Shown: positions 10,282 through 21,316 of the stretch, in pieces
Position numbering within the stretch: the stretch's first letter is position 1
How the letters are laid out: each line of letters begins with the position of its first letter
Source: Afipia sp.
GTDB lineage: Bacteria > Pseudomonadota > Alphaproteobacteria > Rhizobiales > Xanthobacteraceae
Assembly: GCA_016201045.1 (NCBI GenBank)
Contig: JACQDM010000001.1
Span: 496,001-560,000, forward strand
Reading direction: 5' to 3'
Length of the DNA stretch: 64,000 nucleotides
Translations under genes and position numbers: made by a program
Notes under the pieces: generated by a model
The model's database searches: none
What the model was told of the DNA's origin: nothing
The model's input: the letters and a program-made list of their open reading frames with translations, nothing else

Positions 10282-11433
10282 TCAAGCGTAACCGTGTGCG
10301 GCGTTCGCGGCACCGATCGATTCCATTTCGACGCGCGGCCGCTGGCGCGTCAACGCGAGCAACATGCCGACGCCGTAGGCCAATGAGACCATCGACGAGC
10401 CGCCGTAGGAAATGAACGGCAGCGTCATACCTTTTGCGGGCATCAGATGCAGGTTCACCGCCATGTTGATCGAGGCCTGGATGCCGAACATGATCGCAAG
10501 GCCCGCAGCCGCAAAGCGCGCGAACAGATCCTCGCTCTGATAGGCGCGCGTCAGCGCACGGATCACGATGAAGGCGAACAGCGCGAGCAGTGCCAGACAC
10601 AGAATGATGCCGAACTCTTCGGCCGCGACTGCAAATGCGAAATCGGTGTGACTATCCGGCAGGATGCGCTTCACCGTGCCTTCGCCAGGCCCCTGCCCGA
10701 ACCATCCGCCCTTCATGAAGGATTCCAGAGCTGTATCGACCTGAAAGGTATCGCCCGAAGACGGATCCATGAATCGTTTGATGCGTCCGGCGACGTGCGG
10801 GACCATGAAGTAGGCGGCGGTCAACCCGACGATCGACGCGCCCATCAGTCCGAACACCCAGACGATCCGCATACCGGCGATGAAGAACAGCGCACCCCAC
10901 ACCATGAGGACAAGCATGGTCTGTCCGAAATCGGGCTCGAGCACCAAGAGCGTCACCATTGTCATCAGAAGCGCGAGCGCCATCGATGTCGCCGGCATTT
11001 CGGGACGGCGCGCAGATTCCGCAAACAGCCACGCGACGAGAACGACGAATGCAGGCTTGGCACATTCGGATGCCTGAATATTGACACCGAGCAGCGTGAT
11101 CCAGCGCTTCGCGCCTTTCACCTCCGGTCCGATCAGCAGCGTCGCCACGATGAGCGCGACACTGAGGGCGAAGACGATCAGCGCCGAGCGGCGGATTTGC
11201 CGCGGCGACAGGAACGAGACGCCGATCATCACAATGATGGACGGAATGAGGAAAATCACGTGACGGTTGAAGAAATGAAACGGATCGAGTCCCAGCCGCG
11301 CCGCGACCGGCGGACTGGCCGCAAGCGACAGGATCACGCCGCCGAGCATCAGCGCCATGATGGCGGCCAGCAGCATGCGGTCCACCGTCCACCACCATTC
11401 GCTGAGCGGCGTGCGCCGTTCGCGGGAAATCAT
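10282..11433 (-). CDS. ftsW: Peptidoglycan glycosyltransferase FtsW
   Basis: FtsW is the SEDS-family lipid II polymerase of the divisome. The product is 383 aa, with about ten hydrophobic helices. The start at 11433 ([19 protein letters not shown]) sits in an ATGA overlap with the murD stop. The SEDS signature is seen as [17 protein letters not shown] near residue 270 and [14 protein letters not shown] near the C-terminus. It should act together with the transpeptidase FtsI encoded upstream. Confidence 0.97.
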   Translation of the reverse strand: MISRERRTPLSEWWWTVDRMLLAAIMALMLGGVILSLAASPPVAARLGLDPFHFFNRHVIFLIPSIIVMIGVSFLSPRQIRRSALIVFALSVALIVATLLIGPEVKGAKRWITLLGVNIQASECAKPAFVVLVAWLFAESARRPEMPATSMALALLMTMVTLLVLEPDFGQTMLVLMVWGALFFIAGMRIVWVFGLMGASIVGLTAAYFMVPHVAGRIKRFMDPSSGDTFQVDTALESFMKGGWFGQGPGEGTVKRILPDSHTDFAFAVAAEEFGIILCLALLALFAFIVIRALTRAYQSEDLFARFAAAGLAIMFGIQASINMAVNLHLMPAKGMTLPFISYGGSSMVSLAYGVGMLLALTRQRPRVEMESIGAANAAHGYA

Positions 11434-12839
11434 AACGACGCCTCCTTGACCGGCGTGACGGAGCCGAGAGCCATGACGAGATCGCGGAATTTGTCGCCGC
11501 GCTTCTCGAAATTCGGGAACTGATCGAACGATGCACACGCCGGAGAAAGCAGCACGACCGGCTCCTTCAGCCCCGATTCCTGCGCATCCCGCGCAGCATG
11601 GGGCACGGCGGTTTCCAAATCCTTGCTGATCTCGTGCGGAACCGCACCCAGCGTGCCGGCAAACTCTTGTGCCGCCTCACCTATTAGATAGGCCTTGCGG
11701 ATGCGCGGAAAAAATTCGCGCAAGGACTCGATACCGCCGGTTTTCGGCTTTCCGCCTGCAATCCAGAAAATATCGCCGAAGGACGACAGAGCGCGGGCAG
11801 CGGCGTCCGCGTTGGTGCCTTTGGAGTCATTGATAAAGAGCACGCTGGCCTTGCGGCCGATCTGCTCCATGCGATGCGCGAGGCCGGGAAAGCTCCGCAA
11901 TCCGCCCTGCAATGCCTTGCCGCTGACGCCGAGCGCAAGTGCGGCGGACGCTGCGCACGCCGCGTTCTGAGCGTTGTGCGTTCCGCGCAGCGAGCCGATA
12001 CCGCCAAGCTGCGCGATCTCATTTCGAGCACCATCTTTCGCGCGAACCAGACGCTCGCCTTCGAGATAGACGCCGCTGTCGAGCACACGCTCGACGGAAA
12101 TGCGAACGACATGCTTGCCGTGCTGCTCGGTGCGATCCGCAATCGCGCGGCAGAAATCGTCGTCGACGCCGACAATCGCCGTGCCGCCGCGCTGCACATT
12201 GGCGACGAGGCGTTCCTTCACATCCGTGTAATGCTGGATCGTGCCGTGCCGGTCGATGTGATCTTCGGTCACATTCAGAAGAATGCCGACACTCGGATCG
12301 AGCGACGGCGTGAGGTCGATCTGATACGACGACATCTCGATCACGTGCACGCGGCCAAGTTTTGGCGGCTCGAGCGACAAAATCGCCGTGCCGATATTGC
12401 CGCCCATCTGCGTATCGAAACCGGCGCTGCGCATCAGATGCGCAACGAGTGCCGTGGTCGTCGATTTTCCGTTGGTGCCGGTGATCGCTACGAACGGCGC
12501 GCTTGGTGCGTGCCTGCGGCGCTCGCGGCAGAACAGTTCAATATCGCCGATCACTTCGACGCCGGCTTTCTTCGCGAGTTGCACGGTCCAGTGCGGCTCG
12601 GGATGCGTCAGCGGCACGCCGGGCGTGAGAACCAGCGCGGCAAAATCTGTCCACGGCACATCGCGCAGATTTTCCGTCGTAAAACCCGCCTTCGCCGCTT
12701 CCGCCATTTTTTGCGTGCTGTCGTCGCAGGCAATGACATTCGCGCCGCCCGCCTTCAACGCGTGGCAGCTTGCGAGTCCCGAGCCGCCGAGGCCGAACAC
12801 CGCAACGGTCTTGCCAGCGAATGACGTGACGGGGGTCAA
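11430..12839 (-). CDS. murD: UDP-N-acetylmuramoyl-L-alanine--D-glutamate ligase MurD
   Basis: MurD adds D-Glu to UDP-MurNAc-L-Ala. The product is 469 aa. It uses a TTG start at 12839 ([21 protein letters not shown]), three bases after the mraY stop; no ATG fits better. The ATP loop [15 protein letters not shown] is near residue 118 and the Mur ligase motif [11 protein letters not shown] near residue 335. Its stop overlaps the ftsW start. Confidence 0.96.
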   Translation of the reverse strand: MTPVTSFAGKTVAVFGLGGSGLASCHALKAGGANVIACDDSTQKMAEAAKAGFTTENLRDVPWTDFAALVLTPGVPLTHPEPHWTVQLAKKAGVEVIGDIELFCRERRRHAPSAPFVAITGTNGKSTTTALVAHLMRSAGFDTQMGGNIGTAILSLEPPKLGRVHVIEMSSYQIDLTPSLDPSVGILLNVTEDHIDRHGTIQHYTDVKERLVANVQRGGTAIVGVDDDFCRAIADRTEQHGKHVVRISVERVLDSGVYLEGERLVRAKDGARNEIAQLGGIGSLRGTHNAQNAACAASAALALGVSGKALQGGLRSFPGLAHRMEQIGRKASVLFINDSKGTNADAAARALSSFGDIFWIAGGKPKTGGIESLREFFPRIRKAYLIGEAAQEFAGTLGAVPHEISKDLETAVPHAARDAQESGLKEPVVLLSPACASFDQFPNFEKRGDKFRDLVMALGSVTPVKEASL

Positions 12840-12842
12840 CGT

Positions 12843-13928
12843 CTACCTCAGTTTCAGGGTCGACAGGCCGGCAAGCGCGAGCATCACCGAAATGATCCAG
12901 AACCGGATCACGATCTGCGGCTCGGTCCATCCCTTCTGCTCGTAGTGATGATGGATCGGCGCCATGCGGAAAAAGCGTTTGCCTGTGAGTTTGTACGAGG
13001 CGACCTGCACGATCACCGACAGCGCTTCGACGACAAACAATCCGCCGATCACAGCGAGAACGATCTCGTGCTTGGTCGCGACGGCGATTGCGCCAAGCAT
13101 ACCGCCAAGCGCAAGCGATCCCGTGTCGCCCATGAAGATCGACGCGGGCGGCGCGTTGAACCAGAGGAATCCCAATCCCGCACCGAGCACCGCGCCGCAA
13201 AGCACCGCGAGTTCGCCGGTGCCTGCGACATAACGGATCTGCAGATATTCGGCGAACACCGCGTTACCTGCGAGATACGCGATCATTCCGAAACTGCCGG
13301 CCGCGATCATCACCGGCACGATGGCGAGACCGTCGAGGCCGTCAGTAAGGTTCACCGCATTGCCCGCGCCAACGACGATGAACGCCGCGAAGATGACGAA
13401 GAACCACCCGAAGTTGATGGTGAATTCTTTCAGGAACGGAATCGCAAGCGCGGTCGCGGACTGATCGCGTCCGAACCAGATAATGAGCGAACAGCCGATC
13501 AGCGCGATGGCGCCTTCGACGGCGAGCCGCGTGCGCGCGGAAAATCCCGCGTCGGTCTGCTTGGTGACTTTGAGATAGTCGTCATAGAAGCCGACGAAGC
13601 CGAAACCGAGCGTGATGCCGAGCACGATCCAGACATAGGGATTGCGCAGGTTCGCCCACAGCAATGTCGCGACGAGAAGGCCTGCGAGAATCATCAGGCC
13701 GCCCATCGTCGGCGTGCCTTTTTTCGTCACGAGATGCGTCGGCGGCCCGTCGGCACGGATCGGCTGGCCCTTGCCCTGACGCAGGCGCAGATGATCGATG
13801 ATCCACGGACCGAACATGAAGACGACGAGCGCGCCCGTCACCATTGCGCCGCCGGTACGGAACGTGATGTAGCGGAACACGTTGATGCCGGGGATCGTTC
13901 CTACGAGATCTGTCAGCCAATAAAACAT
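12843..13928 (-). CDS. mraY: Phospho-N-acetylmuramoyl-pentapeptide transferase MraY
   Basis: MraY transfers phospho-MurNAc-pentapeptide to undecaprenyl phosphate to make lipid I. It is a 361-aa protein with about ten transmembrane helices. The aspartate motif GFYDDYLKV is near residue 115 and the second motif [14 protein letters not shown] near residue 190. The C-terminal loop [11 protein letters not shown] has the expected HHH motif. Start at 13928 (MFYWLTDL), 23 bp after murF. Confidence 0.98.
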   Translation of the reverse strand: MFYWLTDLVGTIPGINVFRYITFRTGGAMVTGALVVFMFGPWIIDHLRLRQGKGQPIRADGPPTHLVTKKGTPTMGGLMILAGLLVATLLWANLRNPYVWIVLGITLGFGFVGFYDDYLKVTKQTDAGFSARTRLAVEGAIALIGCSLIIWFGRDQSATALAIPFLKEFTINFGWFFVIFAAFIVVGAGNAVNLTDGLDGLAIVPVMIAAGSFGMIAYLAGNAVFAEYLQIRYVAGTGELAVLCGAVLGAGLGFLWFNAPPASIFMGDTGSLALGGMLGAIAVATKHEIVLAVIGGLFVVEALSVIVQVASYKLTGKRFFRMAPIHHHYEQKGWTEPQIVIRFWIISVMLALAGLSTLKLR

Positions 13929-13951
13929 TCAAACCGTCCTGTGCCGCCAGC

Positions 13952-15382
13952 CTAGACGACAGCGTCGTCGAGCGCGGCCTTTCCTGGAAATCGCTTTTGC
14001 AATGCCGTCACAATCAATTTCATACGCGAACCGAGCGAACCCTTTATCATTATAGCATCGCCGGAACCGAGAGCGGACGTGACCTGCGATTCGAGCGCCG
14101 CAGAATCGCTGGCATAGCCGCCCTTCTGCGCCGAAGGAAGCGCCTCCCACAAATGTTGCATCAATGGGCCGCAGCAGAACACCGCATCGATTCTATTGGC
14201 CGCAATCGCCTCTGCCAGACCGCGATGAAGCGCCGGGCCGGCCGGCCCCAATTCCAGCATGTCGCCGAGCACGGCGATACGCCGTCCGCGCAGGCCGATT
14301 TGCGCCTGGCCCAAGACAGTGAGCGCCGCCGCCATCGACGCCGGATTGGCGTTGTAGCTTTCGTCAATCAGCGTCGCCGTGCCGCCAGATATATTAAGAG
14401 TCTCGCGCACGCCGCGACCTGAAGCGGGCTTGATCTGAGCCAACGCCAACGCCGACAGCGCGAGGTCCGCGCCCGCGAGCGACGTCGCAGCCAGCACAGC
14501 GAGAGAATTCATTGCGATGTGGCGGCCCGGAACGGCGATCTTGTAAGTGACATCATGGCCGAGAATATTGGCATGAACCGTCGAGCAATTCGGATGCAGC
14601 GAAATGTCGATCAATCTCGCATCGGCCTTCTCGTTTGCACCGAACGATATGATGTGTGCGCCCTTCGCTTCCGCGCGCTGCCTCAGCCGCGCGAATTGCG
14701 AATTGTCGGCGTTGAGCACCGCTGCGCCGCCCGGCTCCAGTCCTGAAAAAATTTCCGCCTTCGCGTCGGCAATCGCCTCGATGCCTGCGAAAAATTCCAG
14801 ATGCACAGGCTCGACCGTTGTGACGATAGCGACATGCGGCCGCACCATTTTCACCAGCGGCTCGATTTCGCCGGCGTGATTCATGCCGATTTCGAATACG
14901 GCGAATTTCGCAGATGCCGGACATCGCGCCAGAGACAGCGGCACGCCCCAGTGATTGTTGAAGGAAGCAGCCGACGCATGTGTCTCGCCCTGCGCGCCGA
15001 GAACCGCAAGCAGCGCTTCCTTGGTCGATGTCTTGCCGACCGAGCCTGTTACGGCGATGACTTTTCCTTTGAGGCGCGCGCGCGCGGCTTTCGCCAGATC
15101 GACAAGTGCGGCCAGCACGTCATCGACGATCAATAGCTTTGCATCTGCGGCGAACGTCGCGCGATGCGCTTTGGCGACCACGGCAACGGAAGCGCCCTTC
15201 TCCAGCGCCGCCGTCACGAAATCATGCCCGTCGTGAACATCGCCCTTGATGGCGAAATACGCTTCGCCTGCCGTCAGCGTGCGCGTGTCGATGGAAATGC
15301 CGGTGACCTTTTCCGAAGGCGCACCGCTGCGTTCCGCGCGCATCGCATCCGCCATCGCCGAGACAGTCCACAGCGCGCTCAT
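13952..15382 (-). CDS. murF: UDP-MurNAc-tripeptide--D-alanyl-D-alanine ligase MurF
   Basis: MurF attaches the D-Ala-D-Ala made by Ddl. The product is 476 aa. The N-terminal substrate domain has the motif GISIDTRTLTAGEAYFAIKG, then the ATP loop VIAVTGSVGKTSTKEALL near residue 113. LIDESYNANPASM near residue 325 is the family motif. The ATG at 15382 overlaps the murE stop by 4 bases. Confidence 0.97.
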   Translation of the reverse strand: MSALWTVSAMADAMRAERSGAPSEKVTGISIDTRTLTAGEAYFAIKGDVHDGHDFVTAALEKGASVAVVAKAHRATFAADAKLLIVDDVLAALVDLAKAARARLKGKVIAVTGSVGKTSTKEALLAVLGAQGETHASAASFNNHWGVPLSLARCPASAKFAVFEIGMNHAGEIEPLVKMVRPHVAIVTTVEPVHLEFFAGIEAIADAKAEIFSGLEPGGAAVLNADNSQFARLRQRAEAKGAHIISFGANEKADARLIDISLHPNCSTVHANILGHDVTYKIAVPGRHIAMNSLAVLAATSLAGADLALSALALAQIKPASGRGVRETLNISGGTATLIDESYNANPASMAAALTVLGQAQIGLRGRRIAVLGDMLELGPAGPALHRGLAEAIAANRIDAVFCCGPLMQHLWEALPSAQKGGYASDSAALESQVTSALGSGDAIMIKGSLGSRMKLIVTALQKRFPGKAALDDAVV

Positions 15383-16827
15383 GCGGCATACTCCGCAAGC
15401 GCAGCACGTGCCGCTTCGTGATCGCTGAACGGCAAAGTCTTGTCGCCGACGATCTGCCCGGTTTCGTGCCCCTTGCCCGCGATCAGAAGCGCGTCGCCCT
15501 TCTGCAGATTGGAAATTGCAAAGCGGATCGCCTCGGCACGATCGCCGATGTCCTTTGCGTCCTTTGCAGCAGAGAGGATCGCCGAGCGAATGGTTGCCGG
15601 ATTTTCCGAACGCGGATTGTCGTCGGTGACGATGATAGCGTCAGCCTTTTGCGTGGCGACTTCGCCCATCAACGGACGCTTACCGCTGTCGCGATCGCCG
15701 CCCGCGCCGAAAACAACGATGAGTTTGCGTTTCGCATAAGGCCGCAATGCTTCGAGTGCCTTAGCCAGCGCATCCGGCTTGTGTGCGTAGTCAACAAAAA
15801 TCGGCGCGCCATTGCGTTCGCCGACCAACTCAAGACGGCCCGGCGCGCCCTGAAGTTTTTCGATTGCGTTAAAAACGCGCTCTGCGTTACCGCCGGTCGC
15901 AATGGCGAGTCCCGCCGCGACCAGCGCGTTCTCGATCTGGAATTCGCCGACCAGCGGCAGATGCAGTGCGTATTTGCGGCCCGCATGCTCGATGGCGAGC
16001 TTCTGCGCGAAACCGTCGATGGAGGCGCCGGCCAATCGGATTGCATCGCCCCTGCGCCCCACCGTCATGATGTCGAGCTTGCGCGCACGCGCGGCTTCGA
16101 TCACCGCCGTCGAATGCTCGTGATCGGCGGCGATCACCGCAGCACCGCCATCCGAAATCAGGTCGGTGAACAGCCGCAGCTTGGCGCGAAGATAATGTTC
16201 GACGGTCGGATGATAGTCCATGTGGTCGCGCGACAGATTGGTGAAGCCGCCGGCCTTGATGCGAACGCCGTCGAGACGATACTGGTCGAGACCGTGCGAG
16301 GATGCTTCGAGCGCGAGATGCGTGACGCCCTCGCCTGCCAGTTCATCGAGCGAGCGATGCAGCGCAATCGGGTCCGGCGTCGTTAACGAGCCGTAGATGG
16401 TGCGCTTCGGTGAAACAAGACCGATGGTGCCGATGCTTGCGGACGCATGGCTGAGACTTTCCCAGATCTGCCGCGTGAACGCCGCGACCGATGTTTTGCC
16501 GCTGGTGCCGGTCACCGCCGCGATGGTTTCCGGCTGGCGCGAAAAAAATCGCGCGGCGGCCAGCGACAGCGCACGGCGCGGATTGGGCGATGCGATGAAG
16601 GCAACGCGATTGTCGTTCTGCGGAATGCGATCGGCGATCACGGCAACGGCGCCGGATGCAATCGCCTGATCGACGAATTTCGATCCGTCGGTCTTCGTAC
16701 CCGCGAGCGCGAAGAAAGCATCGCCCGGCTTCACGGTGCGGCTGTCCACGGCAAGACCCTTGATGACGACAGCGGCGTGCTGCGCGTCCACCACGGCATC
16801 GCCACTGAAAAGGTCGCCCAGCGTCAT
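15379..16827 (-). CDS. murE: UDP-MurNAc-L-Ala-D-Glu--meso-diaminopimelate ligase MurE
   Basis: MurE adds the third stem residue. The DNPR motif ([13 protein letters not shown], near residue 405) marks the meso-diaminopimelate-adding type. The product is 482 aa, with the ATP loop [15 protein letters not shown] near residue 108 and [10 protein letters not shown] near residue 335. Start at 16827 ([10 protein letters not shown]). It lies 35 bp after ftsI and overlaps murF. Confidence 0.97.
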   Translation of the reverse strand: MTLGDLFSGDAVVDAQHAAVVIKGLAVDSRTVKPGDAFFALAGTKTDGSKFVDQAIASGAVAVIADRIPQNDNRVAFIASPNPRRALSLAAARFFSRQPETIAAVTGTSGKTSVAAFTRQIWESLSHASASIGTIGLVSPKRTIYGSLTTPDPIALHRSLDELAGEGVTHLALEASSHGLDQYRLDGVRIKAGGFTNLSRDHMDYHPTVEHYLRAKLRLFTDLISDGGAAVIAADHEHSTAVIEAARARKLDIMTVGRRGDAIRLAGASIDGFAQKLAIEHAGRKYALHLPLVGEFQIENALVAAGLAIATGGNAERVFNAIEKLQGAPGRLELVGERNGAPIFVDYAHKPDALAKALEALRPYAKRKLIVVFGAGGDRDSGKRPLMGEVATQKADAIIVTDDNPRSENPATIRSAILSAAKDAKDIGDRAEAIRFAISNLQKGDALLIAGKGHETGQIVGDKTLPFSDHEAARAALAEYAA

Positions 16828-16862
16828 GTCACCCCAGTCCGAAAGCGCCCGATCCGATGCGC

Positions 16863-18620
16863 TTACCGGCTCTCCCTCGATGTCGCAAGAATAAGGCGGT
16901 CGGACGGCGGCAGATCGAAACGGGGCATGATTCCCAGAAGCGGCGCGATCCGTTCGATGACCTTTGCGCCGGTCGGAACGGCATTCCAGCCGGAGGTGAT
17001 GAAACCGTGGGTTTCCGGGATGGCCTGCGGCTCGTCGAGCATAATGAGTAGCTGATACTTCGGATTGTCCGCCGGCAGGATCGCGGTGAAGGAGTTCAGC
17101 ACCTGCTTTTTGGCATAGCGGCCGTTGACGACCTTTTCGGCCGTGCCGGTTTTGCCGCCGACATAATAGCCTTCCACATTGGCCATCTTGGCGGTACCGA
17201 CTTCGGCGTTCAGCCGCATCAGGTAGCGCATCTTGTCGCTGGTTTCCGGTTTGACGACACGGGTCGCGAGCTTCATCGCCTCGGCTTCGCTGCGCTTGAG
17301 GAATGTCGGCGGAATGAGATAGCCGCCATTGATGACGGCATCGATTCCCATAACGGCCTGCAGCGGCGCGACCGACAGGCCGTGCCCGAACGCGATGGTG
17401 ACGGTGTTCAGTTCGCCCCAGTGCTTCGGCACGATGGGCTCGGCGCTTTCCGGCAATTCGGTGCGCAGGCGATCGAGCTGGCCGAGCTTTTTCAGGAACG
17501 CCTTGTGCGCGTCCACGCCTTGCGACAATGCGATGCGCGCCGCGCCGATGTTCGACGAATAAGTGAAAACTTCCGCGAGCGAAATGCTGCGCCCGAGCGG
17601 ATGACTATCGCCGATGGAGAACTTTCCGTAGCGCAGCGACGCACGCGCGTCGAACTGCGAGTTGAGGTTGACCTTGCCGGAATCCAGCGCCATCGCCAGC
17701 GTCAGCGCCTTGAAGGTCGAGCCCATTTCATAGACGCCGGTTGTGAGGCGATTGATACGGGTCGGATCGTTGGCTTCGCGCGGATTGTTCGGATCGAAAT
17801 CCGGCACCGACACCATCGCGACGATTTCGCCGGTCCTGACGTTGGAGACGAGGCCCGCCGCCGCCTTGGCCTTGAATTTGTCTTTCGCTTTCAGGAGCTC
17901 ATCGCGCAGCGCGTGTTCGACGCGCGCATCGACCGCAAGCTCGACAGGCTTTTGCAATCGGTCGGTCGCAAATCCTGCGCGGTGCAAATCCGCAAGTCCG
18001 GAATTGTCGAGCCACTTTTCGATTCCGGCGATGCCTTGGTTGTCGATGTTGACGAGGCCGATGACGTGCGACAGTTCCGGCCCGCTCGGATAGACGCGCT
18101 TGTTCTCGCGCAAGAAGCCAATGCCGGGAATGCCGAGACGATAGATGTCCTTCTGCTGCTGCGGCGTGATTTCGCGCTTCAGCCAGACGAACCCCTTGCG
18201 CGACGACAGGCGGTCGCGCAATTCGCCGGCATCGAGATCAGGCAGCGTCGCGGTCAGAAGCTCGATGGCTTCGTCCTTGTCGATAATCCGTCTTGGTTCG
18301 GCGAACAGCGACGGTGCCTTGACGTCTGTCGCGAGAATTTCGCCGTTGCGATCCACGATATCAGGGCGCGCGGTGGCGATGGCGTCCTGCGCAGCCGTGC
18401 GGCGCGTGCCGTGATTGTCGCCGGTGATCGCGAACAGAACGAGCCGGCTGCCGATGATAAGAAACGTAACCGCAAAGGCGACGATCGCGAACCCGACGCG
18501 CGTTCGTGCCTTTGCCGAACGATCTGCATCGCGCCCATAGAGAATTGTGCGCACGAAACGGGTGCGCCAGGATTCCGTCGGCCTGCGGGAGCGATGAGAG
18601 ATAAGCGCGTGATCGGTCAC
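16863..18620 (-). CDS. ftsI: Septal peptidoglycan transpeptidase FtsI (PBP3)
   Basis: FtsI is a class B penicillin-binding protein that cross-links septal peptidoglycan. The product is 585 aa. One transmembrane helix is near residues 43-68, then a pedestal domain, then the transpeptidase. The three catalytic motifs are intact: STFK near residue 305, SSN near 360, and KTG in [11 protein letters not shown] near 495. The start is a GTG at 18620 within a GTGA overlap with the ftsL stop. Confidence 0.97.
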   Translation of the reverse strand: MTDHALISHRSRRPTESWRTRFVRTILYGRDADRSAKARTRVGFAIVAFAVTFLIIGSRLVLFAITGDNHGTRRTAAQDAIATARPDIVDRNGEILATDVKAPSLFAEPRRIIDKDEAIELLTATLPDLDAGELRDRLSSRKGFVWLKREITPQQQKDIYRLGIPGIGFLRENKRVYPSGPELSHVIGLVNIDNQGIAGIEKWLDNSGLADLHRAGFATDRLQKPVELAVDARVEHALRDELLKAKDKFKAKAAAGLVSNVRTGEIVAMVSVPDFDPNNPREANDPTRINRLTTGVYEMGSTFKALTLAMALDSGKVNLNSQFDARASLRYGKFSIGDSHPLGRSISLAEVFTYSSNIGAARIALSQGVDAHKAFLKKLGQLDRLRTELPESAEPIVPKHWGELNTVTIAFGHGLSVAPLQAVMGIDAVINGGYLIPPTFLKRSEAEAMKLATRVVKPETSDKMRYLMRLNAEVGTAKMANVEGYYVGGKTGTAEKVVNGRYAKKQVLNSFTAILPADNPKYQLLIMLDEPQAIPETHGFITSGWNAVPTGAKVIERIAPLLGIMPRFDLPPSDRLILATSRESR

Positions 18621-19009
18621 CGCCTGTCCTCCGGCGAAGTCACCGACCCGGTGACGTTCGCTCTATCGTTGTCCGCGTCGGTGGTGTCGATCATCGAGCC
18701 GATTGGGTCGGGATCGTCAGGCTTGATGAAATTGGGCGGACGCGGCGGCAGATTTTTTAGCTTGTCGTATTGCGTCGTCTCGATGGGTTTGAGCGACAAA
18801 TAGCGCGTCGCAAGATCCTGCAATCGTGTCGGCGTCTCGAGCTTGGCCCATTCCGCGCGGAGACTGGCGATGGCTTCGCGCTGTTCGCGGATGTCGGCAC
18901 GCAGACGCAGCACGCGTTCGGTGCGCACGGTCGATTCCATCTTGATGCGATAGACATAGGCGGCGGCGAAAACCAGCGCGCAGATCACGAACAGATGGAC
19001 GATGCGCAC
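18617..19009 (-). CDS. ftsL: Cell division protein FtsL
   Basis: FtsL is a small bitopic divisome protein that activates FtsWI. The product is 130 aa. A transmembrane helix at residues 3-20 (IVHLFVICALVFAAAYVYRI) is followed by a coiled-coil-like segment (LRADIREQREAIASLRAEW) and a short proline-rich tail. A GTG start at 19009 lies one base after the rsmH stop. The sequence is poorly conserved; position and topology decide the call. Confidence 0.9.
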   Translation of the reverse strand: MRIVHLFVICALVFAAAYVYRIKMESTVRTERVLRLRADIREQREAIASLRAEWAKLETPTRLQDLATRYLSLKPIETTQYDKLKNLPPRPPNFIKPDDPDPIGSMIDTTDADNDRANVTGSVTSPEDRR

Positions 19010-19010
19010 C

Positions 19011-20012
19011 TCACGCCCCTCGCATCACGTCGGCCAGTTGCGGCCAGTCGAAGGAAGCGGTTTCGGACAAGGAAGGAGCATCGGTACGCTGAGCGGCGCG
19101 CAGCTTTGCGGAGCGCGCACGCGGATTGGACGCGACTTCGCCGTCGCCGGCGACGATCGGGCGCTTGGTGAGAATCTCGAAGCTCGGCGCGGACTGTTCG
19201 GTTTCGGGCAGATGACGCGATCCGCCGCCGCGCTTGCCGCGCTCGTTGAGGAAATTCTTGACGATACGGTCTTCCAGCGAATGGAACGATACGACCACAA
19301 GGCGCCCGCCCGGCTTCAGCATACGTTCGGCGGCAACGAGCGCTGCGTGCAACTCATCGAGTTCTTCGTTGACGAAAATGCGCAGCGCCTGAAACGTCCG
19401 CGTCGCGGGGTGAATTTCGTTCGGTTTCGAACGCACCACGCGCGACACGATATCGGCCAGCGCCCGCGTCGTCGTGATCGGCGCTTCGCGGCGCGCCGCA
19501 ACGATGGCGCGAGCCACTGCGCGCGAATGACGTTCTTCGCCGAAGATGTAGATGATGTTGGCAAGATCGGTCTCGGACGCGTGCGCAACGACATCCGCCG
19601 CCGTCGGCCCGGAGCTGGCCATGCGCATATCGAGCGGGCCGTTGAGACGGAACGAAAAGCCGCGCTCGGACTGATCGAGCTGCATCGAGGAGACACCGAC
19701 ATCCATCACGACGCCGTCGGCCTTGGAGATGCCTTGCGCCTTGCAGATGTCTTCGAGATTGGAAAAGCGATCTTCGACCAGCGTGAGGCGACCGTTCGAC
19801 GAGTCAACGAGATCGAAGCCGCCGGCGATGGCACTGCGGTCGCGATCGATGCCGATGACGCGCGTGCCGGAAATTTTCAGGATGGCGCGGCTGTACCCGC
19901 CCGCGCCGAAAGTCGCATCGATATAAACGCCACCGTCGCGCGGCGCGAGTTGCTCGACGGCTTCCTTGCCAAGCACCGGAACGTGACGGACATGATCGTC
20001 CTCGGGCGGCAT
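19011..20012 (-). CDS. rsmH: 16S rRNA (cytosine(1402)-N(4))-methyltransferase RsmH
   Basis: RsmH (MraW) methylates C1402 of 16S rRNA. From the ATG at 20012 ([19 protein letters not shown]) the product is 333 aa, the usual length. The SAM motif [16 protein letters not shown] is near residue 30, and the family motifs [16 protein letters not shown] and [15 protein letters not shown] are present. It is the first gene of the dcw cluster here. The frame stays open 74 codons further upstream, but that part has no family similarity. Confidence 0.97.
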   Translation of the reverse strand: MPPEDDHVRHVPVLGKEAVEQLAPRDGGVYIDATFGAGGYSRAILKISGTRVIGIDRDRSAIAGGFDLVDSSNGRLTLVEDRFSNLEDICKAQGISKADGVVMDVGVSSMQLDQSERGFSFRLNGPLDMRMASSGPTAADVVAHASETDLANIIYIFGEERHSRAVARAIVAARREAPITTTRALADIVSRVVRSKPNEIHPATRTFQALRIFVNEELDELHAALVAAERMLKPGGRLVVVSFHSLEDRIVKNFLNERGKRGGGSRHLPETEQSAPSFEILTKRPIVAGDGEVASNPRARSAKLRAAQRTDAPSLSETASFDWPQLADVMRGA

Positions 20013-20503
20013 GTCAAAGCCCCTCGCGTGTGAAACCGCAGGATACCATCCCGTCGGTCCGTGATGTTCCGCCGTTTCGCGGCCGAAGAGATCGAGACTT
20101 GCGCGCTGGGCGGTCCAGATCGAGCGGAACGCGGAGGCGCTCGCAATCACACGCCGCAAATTCGAATTTCCGCATGTGATCTTGTGGCCGGGCATCGGAC
20201 TTTTCGCGGGTTTTGCGCATCGATGGGGCCGCAACCGTCCCGATTCAGGCGCAATATTTCACCCTTCAGTAGCGGGCCTTATCGTTAAGGAATGGTTTAC
20301 GATCCGGCATAACTTTTAATCGCGCCGCCGAACGCCGTTCTCGGCGCAATAGCCGGTTCCGGAACCGCAATGCCTCCTCATGGGCCCAAGGCTGCCGCGC
20401 TGTCGCCCGGTTTGCGCGTTTCATCAATGCAGGATCGTTGCGGCTGTTGGATTTGATTCGAAGCGTCGGCGTCCTTCCCGGTTCCCGAAGGGTTCGCGCC
20501 GAT
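20013..20503. promoter_or_regulatory. Divergent promoter region of the dcw cluster and the amidase
   Basis: This 491-bp gap separates rsmH (minus) from the amidase (plus), so it should hold promoters for both. A mraZ gene, which heads many dcw clusters, is not found in any frame here. A CtrA-like sequence is present at 20285-20300 (separate entry). No RNA gene was recognised. Confidence 0.55.
20285..20300. promoter_or_regulatory. Possible CtrA binding site upstream of the dcw cluster
   Basis: The sequence TTAAGGAATGGTTTAC fits the alphaproteobacterial CtrA consensus TTAA-N7-TTAAC with one mismatch (TTTAC). It lies about 270 bp upstream of rsmH. CtrA is known to control division genes in Caulobacter and rhizobia, so the location is plausible. 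A single degenerate match can arise by chance. Confidence 0.3.
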
Positions 20504-21289
20504 ATGCCTCCGCCACTTAGAAATTTCCAGCCGGATACTCTCGTCGTCTCCGAGGTGAAGCCGTCGCCCAATTTCAACGAGCGCGAGGGCGTGTCGGACC
20601 CCGACGCGATCATTCTTCATTACACAGGTATGGCGGATGCGGCGTCCGCGCTCTCCCGTCTGTGCAGCGCAGGCACCGAAGTGTCCGCGCACTACGTCGT
20701 GGTTGAGACCGGCGACATCATTCAATGCGTACCGGAATCGCGACGCGCGTGGCACGCGGGTGCATCGTCATGGGCGGGCGAAACCGACATCAACTCGCAT
20801 TCCATCGGAATTGAAGTCGTCAATCGCGGCCACGATCTCGGTTATCCGGACTTCCCGATCCGGCAGATCGCCGCCGTCATCACGCTGTGCAAGAGCATCA
20901 TCCTGCGACGCGAGATTCCCGCATACCGCATTCTCGGACATTCGGACGTCGCGCCGAGCCGCAAGAAAGATCCCGGCGAGAAGTTTCCGTGGCGATTGCT
21001 GTCCGATTCCGGCGTCGGCCATTGGGTCGATCCCGAACCGATCACGCGCGGCGAGCAAAAGATGCTGGGCGCAGGCGGCGAAGAAGTCATGGCGCTGCAG
21101 GAAGCGCTCGCACGATACGGCTACGAGATTTCGGTCACCGGACGCTACGACAACAAGACGGTCGATGTGGTCTCAGCGTTCCAGCGCCACTTTCGTCCCG
21201 AACAGATCGACGGCGTTGCGGACTATTCGACGTTGACCACGTTGAACGAATTGCTGGCGGCGCTGCCGAAAGAAGCGTTTGCCGTCTGA
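20504..21289 (+). CDS. N-acetylmuramoyl-L-alanine amidase (AmpD-like) with peptidoglycan-binding domain
   Basis: The product is 261 aa from the ATG at 20504 (MPPPLRNFQPDTL). An Amidase_2 domain spans about residues 25-160: IILHYTGM carries the first zinc histidine, SAHYVVVETGDI follows, and ILGHSDVAPSRKKDPGEKF carries the last zinc ligand and the catalytic lysine region. A PG_binding_1 domain follows (about 190-245; VMALQEALARYGYEI). It cleaves the MurNAc-L-Ala bond, probably in muropeptide recycling since no clear signal peptide is seen. It is divergent from rsmH. A TTG start at 20438 would add 22 residues and is less likely. Confidence 0.9.
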   Translation: MPPPLRNFQPDTLVVSEVKPSPNFNEREGVSDPDAIILHYTGMADAASALSRLCSAGTEVSAHYVVVETGDIIQCVPESRRAWHAGASSWAGETDINSHSIGIEVVNRGHDLGYPDFPIRQIAAVITLCKSIILRREIPAYRILGHSDVAPSRKKDPGEKFPWRLLSDSGVGHWVDPEPITRGEQKMLGAGGEEVMALQEALARYGYEISVTGRYDNKTVDVVSAFQRHFRPEQIDGVADYSTLTTLNELLAALPKEAFAV

Positions 21290-21316
21290 CTCGTTGCGTG
21301 TGAGCGGCGCGATGCA

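Noticed and set aside
20013-20234. N-terminal extension of rsmH by 74 codons
   Set aside because: RsmH has its normal length from 20012, and the extension has no family similarity.
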